Source: Serratia sp. DD3
Lineage (GTDB): Bacteria > Pseudomonadota > Gammaproteobacteria > Enterobacterales > Enterobacteriaceae
Reading direction: 5' to 3'
Assembly (NCBI RefSeq): GCF_000496755.2
Contig: NZ_AYKS02000089.1
Location: 1-64,000, forward strand
Length of the DNA stretch: 64,000 bases
Part shown: one piece after another, positions 24,222-33,882 of the stretch
Position numbering within the stretch: the stretch's first letter is position 1
Layout of the letters: each line of letters begins with the position of its first letter
Position numbers and translations under genes: made by a program
Notes under the pieces: generated by a model
Told to the model about the DNA's origin: nothing
Databases searched by the model: none
Seen by the model: only the letters and a program-made list of their open reading frames with translations

Positions 24222-25883
24222 TTACTCCAGTAACCACCAGATGGCTTCGAATGGCCGCAATAGGCTGCTTTGCGGCTGTTCGATGCAATCGTCATAGTTA
24301 CTGATTAATGGCCGCCACAGTTGAGCCAGTTCAACACCTGCGGCATCCCAAGGTAAAGGTTCTCTACTCAAGTTAGCGACCACCAATAACCGTTGCCCAT
24401 TCCAACTGCGTTGATAACACCACAAAGCGGGATGAGTGGGCGCCAGGTCCTGATAGTCACCATAAGTTAACAGCGGGTACTGTTTACGCAGGGCAATCAG
24501 GTGGCGATAGGCGTAAAACACCGAGTTCGGGTCAGCCAATGCCGCTTGGGCGTTAATTTGCTGGTAATTATCGGCACAACTGATCCAGGGCGTTCCACGG
24601 GTAAAGCCAGCGTTGGCGGTATCGTCCCACTGCATTGGGGTGCGGCTATTATCACGAGATTTACTGGCCAGGATTGCCAACAGTTCTTCATCACTCTTGC
24701 CTTGAGCATGCAGTTCGGCATACATATTCAGGCTTTCCACATCGCGATACTGTTCGATATGGCTAAAACCGGGGTTAATCATACCGAGCTCTTCCCCCTG
24801 ATAAATATAGGGGGTGCCTTGCATACCGTGTAGCACCATCGCCAGCATTTTGCCGGCGGTGACCCGCAGTGCGCCTTGGTCACCAAAGCGTGAAACGATA
24901 CGCGGTTGGTCATGATTACACCAGAACAGCGCATTCCAGGCGTGGTTATGCATGCCTTGCTGCCAGTGATTGAAGATCCGCTTGAGCTCAACATAATCGG
25001 GGGCGGCTAATGTCCACTTTTGTCCATCGGCATAGTCCACTTTCAAGTGGTGAAAGTTGAAGGTCATCGACAGTTCTTTACCACTTTGCGCGGCATATTG
25101 CTGGCAGTGCGCCAATGAGGTGGATGACATTTCACCCACGGTCATCAAGCCGCGTGGCTGAAACACATCCCGGCTCATTTCCTGCAAAAATTCGTGGATT
25201 CGTGGCCCATCGGTATAGAAACGGCGGCCATCGCCCTGATTGTCATTAGGGAAATCTTGCTGCTTGGAAACCAGATTGATCACATCAAGGCGTAAGCCAT
25301 CAACCCCTTTATCCGCCCAGAACTGACAAACCTTTTTCAGTTCTTCGCGCACCGGGGGGTGTTCCCAGTTCAAATCCGCCTGTTCGGTGGCAAACAGATG
25401 CAGATAGTATTGGCCGCTTGGTGCATGCCATTGCCAGGCGTTCCCGCCAAACTTGGAACGCCAGTTATTGGGGGGCGCGTTGTCGGTACCATCGCGCCAG
25501 ATATAGAACTGGCGCAGTGGGCTGTGGTGGTCCTGCGCCGCTTTAAACCAGGGGTGCTCGGTAGAGGTATGGTTAAATACCATATCCATCACAATACGGA
25601 TGCCGCGCTGGTGGGCTTGCGCGACCAGATGTTCAAAGTCGGCCAGAGTGCCGTAGGCGGGATCGATGGCGCAGTAGTCCGCCACATCGTAGCCATTATC
25701 CACTTGTGGAGAGACATAGACGGGGGTTAACCAGATAGCATCAACGCCCAATTCTTGTAGGTAGTCCAGCCGCCGGGTGACCCCAGCCAGATCACCAAAG
25801 CCATTACCGGTGCTGTCCTGAAAACTTTTGGGGTAGATTTGATAGATGACGCCATTCTGCCACCAAGGGATTGGATTGCTCAT
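24222..25883 (-). CDS. treC: Trehalose-6-phosphate hydrolase (GH13)
   Basis: A 553-residue cytoplasmic alpha-amylase-family enzyme that splits trehalose 6-phosphate into glucose and glucose 6-phosphate. GH13 motifs are visible: DMVFNHTS (region I), GLRLDVINL with the nucleophile aspartate (II), TVGEMSS with the acid glutamate (III) and WCNHDQPR (IV). ATG 25883 is chosen because AAAGGT is six bases upstream; an ATG two codons earlier is also possible. It lies about 80 bases after treB with an intervening hairpin, and belongs to the treR-controlled operon. Confidence 0.95.
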   Translation of the reverse strand: MSNPIPWWQNGVIYQIYPKSFQDSTGNGFGDLAGVTRRLDYLQELGVDAIWLTPVYVSPQVDNGYDVADYCAIDPAYGTLADFEHLVAQAHQRGIRIVMDMVFNHTSTEHPWFKAAQDHHSPLRQFYIWRDGTDNAPPNNWRSKFGGNAWQWHAPSGQYYLHLFATEQADLNWEHPPVREELKKVCQFWADKGVDGLRLDVINLVSKQQDFPNDNQGDGRRFYTDGPRIHEFLQEMSRDVFQPRGLMTVGEMSSTSLAHCQQYAAQSGKELSMTFNFHHLKVDYADGQKWTLAAPDYVELKRIFNHWQQGMHNHAWNALFWCNHDQPRIVSRFGDQGALRVTAGKMLAMVLHGMQGTPYIYQGEELGMINPGFSHIEQYRDVESLNMYAELHAQGKSDEELLAILASKSRDNSRTPMQWDDTANAGFTRGTPWISCADNYQQINAQAALADPNSVFYAYRHLIALRKQYPLLTYGDYQDLAPTHPALWCYQRSWNGQRLLVVANLSREPLPWDAAGVELAQLWRPLISNYDDCIEQPQSSLLRPFEAIWWLLE

Positions 25884-25919
25884 AGTCATACCTTTAGGTT
25901 GTAACCTGTTTCCCGCACC

Positions 25920-25946
25920 AAGCGACAGCACGGTTAGCTGTCGCTT
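25920..25946. other. Perfect hairpin between treB and treC
   Basis: AAGCGACAGC (25920-25929), seven-base loop, GCTGTCGCTT (25937-25946). It lies in the treBC mRNA 20 bases past the treB stop and could protect the treB message or attenuate treC. Confidence 0.6.
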
Positions 25947-25965
25947 GAGTGACGTCTGGGGGCGT

Positions 25966-27381
25966 TTATTGTGGTAAATCGCCACGTTTGGCTTTGTGTT
26001 TGTAAACCATCATCGTCAGTAGCAGCGGGATCACCACCGCAATCAGGATAGCCAGGGAATAGATCAACCAGAATTGGGGTTGAATCGACAGAATACCGGG
26101 CAAACCACCCACACCGATGCCATTGGCCAGCACCCCCGTCAGGCCGCAGATCAGGCCAGCAATGGCAGAACCGATCATCGCGCACAACATGGGGAAGCGG
26201 TATTTGAGGTTGATACCATACATGGCCGGTTCGGTAACGCCGAGGTAGGCGGAAATGGCCGCCGGTACCGAAATTTCGCGTTCATTCACTTTGCGGCTGA
26301 CAATAATGATACCGACCACCGCCGAAGCCTGAGCAATGTTGGACAGGGCTATCAGTGGCCAGACCGGGGTTCCCCCCATGCTTTGCACCATCTGCATATC
26401 AATCGCCAGCGTGGTTTGATGTACACCAGTGATCACCAGCGGGGCATACAGGAAACCAAACAACGCAGCGCCGATCGGGGCAAAGCTGCCGGTCATCACC
26501 CATTTCACTACCCAGGCGACACCATCGCCAACCATTCGGCCAAATGGCCCGATCAAGGTATGCGCCAGGAACACCGCCAACAATAAGGACACTACTGGCA
26601 CGATAACCAGATACAGATAGTCGGGCACGATCTTTTTCAAGCGGGTTTCGATCCAGCCTAAGGTGATCCCCGCGAGGATCGACGGGATCACTTGTGCCTG
26701 ATAACCCACTTTCTCAATGGTGAACCAGCCAAAGTTCCACACGTCGGGTATTTGCTGGCCGAGTAGGAAGGAGTTCATCAGTTGTGGTGATACCAGGGTA
26801 ACCCCCATAACGATACCCAGCACCGGGGTTCCCCCCATTTTTTTCACCGTAGACCAGCAGATGGCAACGGGCAGGAACATAAAGATGGCTTCACCCAGTA
26901 ACCATAGGAAGTCGTAAATTGTTTTCCAGGCGGGGTACATCTGGGCCAGCGTTTTGCCATCGGACATCGGGATATCGCCGATCACATTGCGGAAACCGAG
27001 GATCAAACCACCGCTGATCAGTGCCGGTAACAACGGGAAGAAGATCTCGGCAAAATGGGAAATGCCGCGCTCAAACCAGGTCATATTCTGGCGAGCTGCC
27101 AGCTTGGCCTGCTCTTTATCCGCTTCCTTAAGGTCGAGGGTGGTGATTAACGCCTGATAGTAATCCCCCACTTCAGGGCCGATCACCACCTGAAATTGCC
27201 CCGCGTTGGTAAAACAACCTTTGACCATACGTAGTTCTTCGATCGCTTTCGGGTTGGCTTTGCTGGGATCGTTAAGCACAAAACGCAGGCGGGTAATACA
27301 GTGGCTGACGGTGGCGACATTTTCACGGCCACCCACCAGCACTATCAAGCGATTAATGTCCTGCTGCTGAACTTTACTCAT
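25966..27381 (-). CDS. treB: PTS trehalose-specific enzyme IIBC
   Basis: A 471-residue inner-membrane transporter that imports and phosphorylates trehalose to trehalose 6-phosphate. The N-terminal IIB domain (to about residue 90) contains the phosphocysteine in VSHCITRLRF; the IIC domain has about ten hydrophobic segments. There is no IIA domain, so like E. coli TreB it must take phosphate from the glucose IIA protein Crr. AAGGG precedes the ATG. Upstream lie an ERIC-like element and then the TreR operator. Confidence 0.95.
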   Translation of the reverse strand: MSKVQQQDINRLIVLVGGRENVATVSHCITRLRFVLNDPSKANPKAIEELRMVKGCFTNAGQFQVVIGPEVGDYYQALITTLDLKEADKEQAKLAARQNMTWFERGISHFAEIFFPLLPALISGGLILGFRNVIGDIPMSDGKTLAQMYPAWKTIYDFLWLLGEAIFMFLPVAICWSTVKKMGGTPVLGIVMGVTLVSPQLMNSFLLGQQIPDVWNFGWFTIEKVGYQAQVIPSILAGITLGWIETRLKKIVPDYLYLVIVPVVSLLLAVFLAHTLIGPFGRMVGDGVAWVVKWVMTGSFAPIGAALFGFLYAPLVITGVHQTTLAIDMQMVQSMGGTPVWPLIALSNIAQASAVVGIIIVSRKVNEREISVPAAISAYLGVTEPAMYGINLKYRFPMLCAMIGSAIAGLICGLTGVLANGIGVGGLPGILSIQPQFWLIYSLAILIAVVIPLLLTMMVYKHKAKRGDLPQ

Positions 27382-27424
27382 TATGTGACCCTTCGTAATT
27401 AGTGAGACGCAGAGGTGTGATGGC

Positions 27425-27564
27425 TATACACTTTATTCTTCAAGCTGCTTGGGTGTTGGCTACAGTTACTCGTCTTGTCCATGAGCCTCACCCTAAAGGG
27501 CCAGCGCAAGCGCTGTTCAAAACGCCTAGCGTTTTATCAAGCAACTCGAATTATTTTAAGTATA
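27425..27564 (-). repeat. ERIC-like/MITE-like element inserted in the treB leader
   Basis: About 140 bases bounded by TATA on both sides (27425-27428 and 27561-27564). The left end CTTCAAGCTGCTTGGGTGTT and right end GCAACTCGAATTATTTTAAG match the ends of the short element at 21340-21420. Internal GCGCAAGCGC-type symmetry is present. It lies between the TreR operator and the treB start codon, and therefore in the transcribed leader. Confidence 0.65.
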
Positions 27565-27595
27565 AGAGCTTATCCATTTATTGTTTTTTATAAAA

Positions 27596-27609
27596 TGGGA
27601 ACGTTCCCA
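27596..27609. promoter_or_regulatory. TreR operator of treB
   Basis: TGGGAACGTTCCCA is a perfect 14-base palindrome containing the GGGAACGTTCCC core of the TreR (LacI family) operator. It lies between treR and treB, about 215 bases before the treB start because of the intervening repeat. Confidence 0.85.
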
Positions 27610-27680
27610 TTCCGGGTGGATGATCACAAAATAAGTGCAGCGGGAAGGGCTAGGTAGTGTGTCTACTCAGACCTTTGCGG

Positions 27681-28628
27681 TTAGGCCAGTTGACTGGGGA
27701 TAACGATTTGGCGAATACCCTGGCTGCCACTCAATTGAGCAAGTAACAGTTGTGCCGCTTGTTGTCCGGCAGTGCCATAACCCAGATCGACAGAAACTGT
27801 TTCAGGGAACAGGAAGTTGAGCATTGGCGTATTGCCAATGGCGCACACTTGCAACGGGGCGATCTGCTGCTGTTGCAGATATTTTATGGCGCCGAGGGCG
27901 ATGGTATCTGAGGCACACACCAGCGCGGTAGTATCAGGTTTGATCACACTGGTAACCAGTTGAAAACCACTCTGATAGCTCAATTCCCCCAGCGCGACGA
28001 CGGGGGGGATTTGGTATTGTTGGCAGTGATCCAGGTAGGCCTGATGGCGACGCATCCCGGTGGTCGCATCGGTACTTTGCACGCCAAGGTAGCTAATATG
28101 GCGATGGCCCTGTTGGCGCAGACGCTGCATTAATAGTTTTACTGCACCTTCATCGTCATAACAGACCGAAGAGATACCAGCATACTCACGAGCGACCACC
28201 ACCATTTTATCCTGCCATGCGCTAAACATGTCGGCAGTCAGGCCAGTAAAGCCAAACAGGATCACCCCATCGACATTACGCTGTTGCAGTATTTTAAGGT
28301 GCTCCTGCACTAGGCGGCAGTCAAATTGACTTTCCATCACGATAGGGTCAAAACCCTGTAGGTAGAGGAGTGGCAACATGGTGCGCACCGCCTGGTTTTC
28401 TGATGGAGAATCAAGACGGGAAACAATAATCGCTACCACTTTGTCACTCTGGCCGCGCATCGCCCGTGCTGATTTTGAGGGGGTAAAGCCATGAGCATGG
28501 ATCACCGCTTCCACCCGTTCACGGGTCTGTGGGCTTACACTGCCTTCATGATTGATGACACGTGATACGGTGGATTTACCTACGCCACTCAGACGGGCGA
28601 TATCTTTGATTGTCAGCCGATTTTGCAT
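27681..28628 (-). CDS. treR: Trehalose operon repressor, LacI family
   Basis: A 315-residue repressor. The first residues MQNRLTIKDIARLSGVGKST and VSRVINHEGSVS form the LacI-type helix-turn-helix and hinge; the rest is a periplasmic-binding-protein-like domain for trehalose 6-phosphate. The N-terminus is almost identical to E. coli TreR. Same strand and upstream of treB-treC, whose operator is at 27596-27609. No strong ribosome binding site is evident. It is divergent from a DeoR-type regulator. Confidence 0.95.
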   Translation of the reverse strand: MQNRLTIKDIARLSGVGKSTVSRVINHEGSVSPQTRERVEAVIHAHGFTPSKSARAMRGQSDKVVAIIVSRLDSPSENQAVRTMLPLLYLQGFDPIVMESQFDCRLVQEHLKILQQRNVDGVILFGFTGLTADMFSAWQDKMVVVAREYAGISSVCYDDEGAVKLLMQRLRQQGHRHISYLGVQSTDATTGMRRHQAYLDHCQQYQIPPVVALGELSYQSGFQLVTSVIKPDTTALVCASDTIALGAIKYLQQQQIAPLQVCAIGNTPMLNFLFPETVSVDLGYGTAGQQAAQLLLAQLSGSQGIRQIVIPSQLA

Positions 28629-28864
28629 GGTTTACTTACTGTTGAGGTTAATAGGTTCTTGTTACGTCAAAAATATACCTATTACAATAGCGCATATTAG
28701 CCGGTAGATCTTTGTGCTAAATAGGTATCATGAGGCATATCGGGTAGGTGAACGGTGGGTTGGTATGCCGTATGGCTGGCGCTAATCGCGCGATGCTCCC
28801 TTTTGCCAGCCTTCTCTGCGCGGGGTATATTACCCGCACATCGTTTTGTCCGCTGGGAGTATCT

Positions 28865-29635
28865 ATGTACGCAGAGGAGCGCCAAGAAAGACTGCTCATT
28901 ATTCTGAAAGAGAAGCGCAAGTTATCCGTTGGGGAGATGAGCGAACATTTCAATGTTTCTGGCGCCACCATCCGTACCGATCTACGCATCCTGGAAGATG
29001 CTGGCATGCTGACCCGCACTCACGGTGGGGCCATTCTGCGTACCCGGGCCAGTTTTGAAATCAGTTCTGATCAACGTAACGAAGTGAACCTCGCCGCCAA
29101 GCAGCAGATTGGCCAGTTAGCGGCCAGCCTGGTAGAAGATGGCGATATAATCGTGCTGGATACCGGCACCACCACCTTGCAGATTGCCCACCATATTCGC
29201 CAACGTCGCAATATCACGGTAATTACCAACGATTTTATGATCGCTAAAAGCCTGGAAGATGTGGAATCTGTCCAGATTGTGCTGTTGGGCGGGGTGGTTA
29301 AAAAAGGTTACCACTGTGCGGTGGCGATCAATGGCCGTTCACTGCTGGATACGTTGAATATCGATAAGGCCTTTATGGGGGTGAATGCCCTTTCCCTCAA
29401 TCAGGGGGCCTGTGTCGCCGACATTATGCTGGCAGAGACCAAACGTAGCATGGTGGAACATGCCAATCAGGTGATTGTGGTGTGTGACCATACCAAGTTG
29501 GGCAATACCTCACTGGCGCAATTTGCTACCCCGGCACAAATCGACACTATCGTGCTGGATCGTCTGCCAGAAGATGCGGCAGATTATCAGGAAGCCGGGA
29601 TTGTATTGTTGAGTGCCCGAGGTCAGGCAGAGTGA
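28865..29635 (+). CDS. DeoR/GlpR-family transcriptional regulator
   Basis: A 256-residue sugar-metabolism-type repressor. The N-terminal winged HTH reads RQERLLIILKEKRKLSVGEM and NVSGATIRTDLRILE, and the C-terminal DeoR sensor domain has VLDTGTTTLQIA, a phosphosugar-binding-type DxGTT motif, and GVNALSLNQGACVADI. ATG 28865 begins the conserved domain; the frame is open 39 codons further up without support. The regulated genes are not adjacent: neighbours are treR (divergent) and lptG (convergent), so the target is unknown. Confidence 0.85.
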   Translation: MYAEERQERLLIILKEKRKLSVGEMSEHFNVSGATIRTDLRILEDAGMLTRTHGGAILRTRASFEISSDQRNEVNLAAKQQIGQLAASLVEDGDIIVLDTGTTTLQIAHHIRQRRNITVITNDFMIAKSLEDVESVQIVLLGGVVKKGYHCAVAINGRSLLDTLNIDKAFMGVNALSLNQGACVADIMLAETKRSMVEHANQVIVVCDHTKLGNTSLAQFATPAQIDTIVLDRLPEDAADYQEAGIVLLSARGQAE

Positions 29636-29644
29636 CAAAATTAG

Positions 29645-29678
29645 GCATTGATGCCCAAAACCCCATGGGCGTCAATGC
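29645..29678. terminator. Hairpin between the DeoR-type gene and lptG
   Basis: GCATTGATGCCCA (29645-29657) pairs with TGGGCGTCAATGC (29666-29678) with one G-U pair. A second small hairpin, CCCGGC (29695-29700) with GCCGGG (29706-29711), follows. The two lie between convergent genes and may end both transcripts; T tracts are short or absent. Confidence 0.5.
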
Positions 29679-29726
29679 ATGGAAGCAGGAAGCACCCGGC
29701 CATTAGCCGGGTTTGCGGAGAAATGG

Positions 29727-30797
29727 CTATCTCCTCTTCAGCAACATCTGCAGGCTAATCAGCAAGAACAACAGGCTCGGCAGCACGGCACCGAGGATCG
29801 GCGGTATGTGATAGACTTGGCTCAGTTGGCCAAAGACCTGATTCAGCACATAGAAGACAAAGCCAAAGCTGATGCCGAACAATACCCGAACCCCCATCGC
29901 TACGCTGCGTAGCGGGCCAAAGATAAATGACAGCGCCATCAGCATCATCACCGCCACGGAGAGCGGGGCGAAGATTTTACTCCACATATCCAACTGATAA
30001 CGGTCAGACTCTTGCCCTGTTTGCTTCAGATATCTCACATAGCTGTGTAACCCGCGAATAGAGAGCGATTGAGGGTCGAGCACCACCACCCCGAGTTTGT
30101 CGGGTGTCAGGTTGGTGTGCCAAACCCCGGTCAAGGTCTGCGTGCCGGTCACTTGTTTAGGATCAGTCAGGTCAGATGTTTCTACCTGGGAAAGTTGCCA
30201 TTTGCCATCTTCAAAATTGGCGCTGGCAGCAAAACGCACCGTTTGCAAACGGCGTTGATCATTAAAGTGATAGATATTGACGCCGGAAAGCTCCTTTTCT
30301 CCAGATACGCGTTCAATAAAGATAAAATCGTTGCCATCCTTTGCCCACAAGCCGCCTTTGGTGGACAGCAGTGAACCGCCATACATCTGCTGTGCACGAT
30401 AGTTACGTGCCATCTGTTCGCTTTGCGGCACTACCCATTCACCAATCGCCATGGTGAGTAACACCAGTGGAATGGCAGTTTTCATCACCGCCCCGGCGAT
30501 TTGCAAACGGGTGAATCCCGAAGCCTGCATCACCACCAGTTCGCTGCGGGTAGCCAAAGCACCCAGGCCGAGCAATGATCCCAGCAAAGCAGCAATGGGA
30601 AAGAAGATCTGGATATCTTTTGGTGCGCTGAGTAGCGTAAACATGGCGGCACCCAAGGCAGTGTAATCCCCCTTGCCAACGTTACGCAGTTGCTCGACGA
30701 ACTTGATAATGCCAGAGAGTGATACCAGCATGAACAGGGTCATCATGATGGTGTTCAGAATCGTCTTGCCGATATAACGGTCTAATACGCCAAACAT
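29727..30797 (-). CDS. lptG: LPS export ABC transporter permease LptG
   Basis: A 356-residue inner-membrane protein of the LptB2FG complex that extracts lipopolysaccharide and sends it to the outer membrane. It starts MFGVLDRYIGKTIL as in other LptG proteins and has N- and C-terminal membrane segments around a periplasmic jellyroll domain (TGTQTLTGVWHTNL region). ATG 30797 overlaps the lptF stop (TGATG), so translation is coupled. Confidence 0.95.
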   Translation of the reverse strand: MFGVLDRYIGKTILNTIMMTLFMLVSLSGIIKFVEQLRNVGKGDYTALGAAMFTLLSAPKDIQIFFPIAALLGSLLGLGALATRSELVVMQASGFTRLQIAGAVMKTAIPLVLLTMAIGEWVVPQSEQMARNYRAQQMYGGSLLSTKGGLWAKDGNDFIFIERVSGEKELSGVNIYHFNDQRRLQTVRFAASANFEDGKWQLSQVETSDLTDPKQVTGTQTLTGVWHTNLTPDKLGVVVLDPQSLSIRGLHSYVRYLKQTGQESDRYQLDMWSKIFAPLSVAVMMLMALSFIFGPLRSVAMGVRVLFGISFGFVFYVLNQVFGQLSQVYHIPPILGAVLPSLLFLLISLQMLLKRR

Positions 30798-31891
30798 CAG
30801 GCGGCTCCTCTCAGGCGCATACGCAGTCTGCGCATTGGTACGGTATCCCACAGGTTAAGTAGTAGCGCGAGTACGAAATACATCAGGTTAACCAGCCACA
30901 TCCACAGCATCGGGTCCACTTTGCCCTTTCCTGCATTGGAGCGTATTGAGGTTTGCAACAAAAAGAAGATCAGATACAGCAGTATCGCTGGCAGCATACT
31001 GACTACCCGGCCTTGGCGTGGGTTGACCACGCTCAGTGGCACCACCAATAACGCCATTAATACCACGGAAATCACCAGCGTCAGGCGCCAATGTAACTCA
31101 GCACGAGCATCGGGATCGTCCGATTTCCACAGCGTTCTCATCAACAACTTGTCACTCTGGTTGTTATCCGTCGTCACCGTTTTATGGCCGATAATTGCTT
31201 TATAATCGGTGAAATCGGTAACGCGGAAATCACGCAGTAACGCGGTACCCTCAAAACGGGTTCCTTTATCCAGCATCACGGCCTGCGAACCATCAGGATT
31301 CTGGGTGATGACCCCGTGTTCAGCCACCACTACCGAAGGACGCTGATTGCCGCTGGGGCGCAGTTGTGCCAGAAACACATCCGTGAAGGTATTATCTTTT
31401 ATTTTGCTGACAAACAGCACGACATTACCGTCCTGGGAGGATTGAAAACGCCCCTCCGTCAACCCGGCAATACTGGGGTTGGCTTTGGCTTCGGCAATAA
31501 CGCTATCTTGGTGACCTGCCGCCCAGGGCCCCAGCCAGAAGACGTTCACCGCTGCTACGAGTGAGGTAAACAGTGCTAATACCATCGCGGCGATAATCAG
31601 CGTGCGTTTACCGAGCCCACAGGCTTGCATCACGGTGATTTCACTTTCGGTATATAACCGGCCAAGTGTCATCAACAGGGCAAGAAACAGGCTTAATGGC
31701 AAGATGAGCTGTGCCATTTTGGGCACACCCAAGGCCAGCAGCGACAAGACTAAATTTGTTGGGATATTGCCGTCTACCGCATCGCCTAACACCCTGACCA
31801 GGTTCTGACAAAAAAAGATCAGAAGCAGGATAAACAGAATGGCAATTTGGCTTTTCAGTGTTTCCCGTACTAGATATCTAATAATAATCAC
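30797..31891 (-). CDS. lptF: LPS export ABC transporter permease LptF
   Basis: A 364-residue partner of LptG. Beginning at GTG 31891 the protein reads VIIIRYLVRETLKSQIAILF, which is the conserved LptF N-terminus; the longer frame upstream lacks support. VVPLSVVNPRQGRVVSMLPA in the C-terminal membrane region and WLVNLMYFVLALLLNLWDTV are also family-typical. It is divergent from pepA, as in E. coli. Confidence 0.95.
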   Translation of the reverse strand: MIIIRYLVRETLKSQIAILFILLLIFFCQNLVRVLGDAVDGNIPTNLVLSLLALGVPKMAQLILPLSLFLALLMTLGRLYTESEITVMQACGLGKRTLIIAAMVLALFTSLVAAVNVFWLGPWAAGHQDSVIAEAKANPSIAGLTEGRFQSSQDGNVVLFVSKIKDNTFTDVFLAQLRPSGNQRPSVVVAEHGVITQNPDGSQAVMLDKGTRFEGTALLRDFRVTDFTDYKAIIGHKTVTTDNNQSDKLLMRTLWKSDDPDARAELHWRLTLVISVVLMALLVVPLSVVNPRQGRVVSMLPAILLYLIFFLLQTSIRSNAGKGKVDPMLWMWLVNLMYFVLALLLNLWDTVPMRRLRMRLRGAA

Positions 31892-32123
31892 GCTTGTTAC
31901 GCCTGTGAAAACTTGTCTTTTTGCAGGAAAATAGATAGGTTCATCGCGAATCCGCCATTTTTTCTCATCATGTGGCAACCTTCACAGCTAAAATAGCCTT
32001 AAAATATCAAGCTGCTTGGCGATACGATAGGAATGAGCCTATCAGTGCCGAAACAGAACAATTTACACCATTCAGGTTAACCTTGTTAGTTACCTCAGTG
32101 GCGGAGCTCGTGGGGAGTATATA

Positions 32124-32175
32124 CCCAAGTTCATTCAAGTTGCAGCCTACATTCTGGCAGCACGAATGAAGGTGA
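32124..32175 (+). repeat. Short leader repeat (type CCAAGTTCATTCAAGTTGC) before pepA
   Basis: CCCAAGTTCATTCAAGTTGC at 32124-32143 begins an element ending near GAATGAAGG at about 32171. Two more copies in the window (40566 and 58778) stand in the same orientation just before other start codons. It sits within the 340-base lptF/pepA promoter region, about 57 bases before the pepA ATG. Confidence 0.6.
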
Positions 32176-32231
32176 GGATAAACCATTTTAGCTGTAGCTT
32201 CCGCCGTTGTCTTTAAGATTCAGGAGTGTGC

Positions 32232-33743
32232 ATGGAGTTCAGTGTAAAAAGCGGTAGTCCGGAAAAACAGCGTAGTGCTTGTATTGTCGTCGGGGTATTT
32301 GAACCTCGCCGCCTGTCACCTATCGCCGAACAACTCGACAAAATCAGTGAGGGTTATATCAGCGCATTACTGCGCCGGGGTGAATTGGAGGGTAAGGTTG
32401 GTCAGACTTTGCTGCTGCACCATGTGCCAAACATTCTCTCTGAACGTATCCTGCTGATTGGCTGTGGCAAAGAGCGCGAGCTTGATGAACGCCAATACAA
32501 GCAGGTGATTCAGAAAACCATCAATACCCTTAACGATACCGGCTCCATGGAGGCAGTCTGCTTTCTGACTGAACTGCATGTTAAAGGCCGTAACAACTAC
32601 TGGAAGGTGCGCCAGGCGGTAGAAACGGCCAAAGAAACGCTTTACACCTTCGATCAACTGAAAAGCAACAAGGTGGAGCCGCGCCGTCCGTTGCGTAAAA
32701 TGGTCTTCAACGTGCCTACACGCCGTGAACTGACCAGTGGCGAACGCGCCATTCAGCACGGCCTAGCGGTGGCCAGCGGTATTAAAGCGGCGAAAGATCT
32801 TGGCAATATGCCGCCGAATATTTGTAATGCCGGTTATCTGGCTTCTCAGGCACGCCAGTTGGCGGATGCCTTCAGTAGCCGTATCACCACGCGAGTGATT
32901 GGCGAACAGCAGATGAAAGAGCTGGGCATGAACGCTTATCTGGCGGTAGGGGCCGGTTCGCAAAATGAATCATTGATGTCTGTGATGGAATATAAAGGCG
33001 ACCCTAATCCGCATGCCAAGCCTATCGTGCTGGTGGGCAAAGGGCTGACTTTCGATTCCGGTGGCATCTCGATCAAACCCGCAGATGGCATGGATGAGAT
33101 GAAGTATGACATGTGTGGCGCGGCCAGCGTGTACGGCGTGATGCGTGTGGTGGCAGAACTTAATCTGCCACTGAACGTGGTCGGTGTGCTGGCCGGTTGC
33201 GAAAACATGCCGGGTGGGCGCGCTTACCGCCCAGGTGATGTACTGACCACCATGTCTGGCCAGACCGTGGAAGTCCTGAACACCGATGCCGAGGGTCGCC
33301 TGGTGTTGTGTGATGCTCTGACTTATGTGGAGCGTTTCGAGCCCGAGGTGGTGATTGATATTGCTACCTTGACCGGTGCCTGTGTGATCGCATTAGGCCA
33401 CCATTTGACTGGCTTGATGTCGAATCACAATTCGCTGGCACATGAACTGGTGGGGGCGGCTGAACAGGCCGGGGATCGCGCTTGGCGTTTGCCGCTGGCA
33501 GAAGAGTATTATGAGCAGTTGGATTCCAACTTTGCTGATATGGCGAATATCGGTGGCCGCCCTGGTGGGGCGATTACCGCGGGCTGTTTCCTGGCGCGTT
33601 TTACCCGTAAATACGGTTGGGCACACTTGGATATCGCCGGTACTGCTTGGCGTTCAGGCAAAAACAAAGGGGCGACAGGCCGACCGGTGGCGATGCTGGC
33701 GCAGTTTCTGCTCAATAGGGCGGGTCTAAACGGCGACGAGTAA
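32232..33743 (+). CDS. pepA: Leucyl aminopeptidase A (M17), also a DNA-binding cofactor
   Basis: A 503-residue dizinc aminopeptidase, the same length as E. coli PepA. The C-terminal catalytic domain shows [15 protein letters not shown], the M17 signature [10 protein letters not shown], and the metal ligands in KYDMCGA. In E. coli PepA also binds DNA in Xer recombination and carAB repression. ATG 32232 has AGGAG five bases before it. A terminator at 33831-33858 follows. Confidence 0.96.
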   Translation: MEFSVKSGSPEKQRSACIVVGVFEPRRLSPIAEQLDKISEGYISALLRRGELEGKVGQTLLLHHVPNILSERILLIGCGKERELDERQYKQVIQKTINTLNDTGSMEAVCFLTELHVKGRNNYWKVRQAVETAKETLYTFDQLKSNKVEPRRPLRKMVFNVPTRRELTSGERAIQHGLAVASGIKAAKDLGNMPPNICNAGYLASQARQLADAFSSRITTRVIGEQQMKELGMNAYLAVGAGSQNESLMSVMEYKGDPNPHAKPIVLVGKGLTFDSGGISIKPADGMDEMKYDMCGAASVYGVMRVVAELNLPLNVVGVLAGCENMPGGRAYRPGDVLTTMSGQTVEVLNTDAEGRLVLCDALTYVERFEPEVVIDIATLTGACVIALGHHLTGLMSNHNSLAHELVGAAEQAGDRAWRLPLAEEYYEQLDSNFADMANIGGRPGGAITAGCFLARFTRKYGWAHLDIAGTAWRSGKNKGATGRPVAMLAQFLLNRAGLNGDE

Positions 33744-33830
33744 ATAGCCGTCGCTATGCTGGCGGCAGGGGGCGATGCCATTGCTCCCTGCTGCAACTTG
33801 AACGCTATTGTGTATATAATCATGCAAGAT

Positions 33831-33858
33831 GGGCGCACTGGTTGCGCCCCGAATTTTT
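33831..33858 (+). terminator. Rho-independent terminator after pepA
   Basis: GGGCGCA (33831-33837), loop CTGGT, TGCGCCC (33843-33849), then a T5 tract at 33854-33858. It lies between pepA and holC. Confidence 0.75.
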
Positions 33859-33882
33859 CTTATCAACGGCAATCAAGTCACC

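Noticed and set aside
27425..27564. A small insertion sequence with a transposase
   Set aside because: At 140 bases it has no coding capacity; the ends and size fit a non-autonomous ERIC-like repeat.
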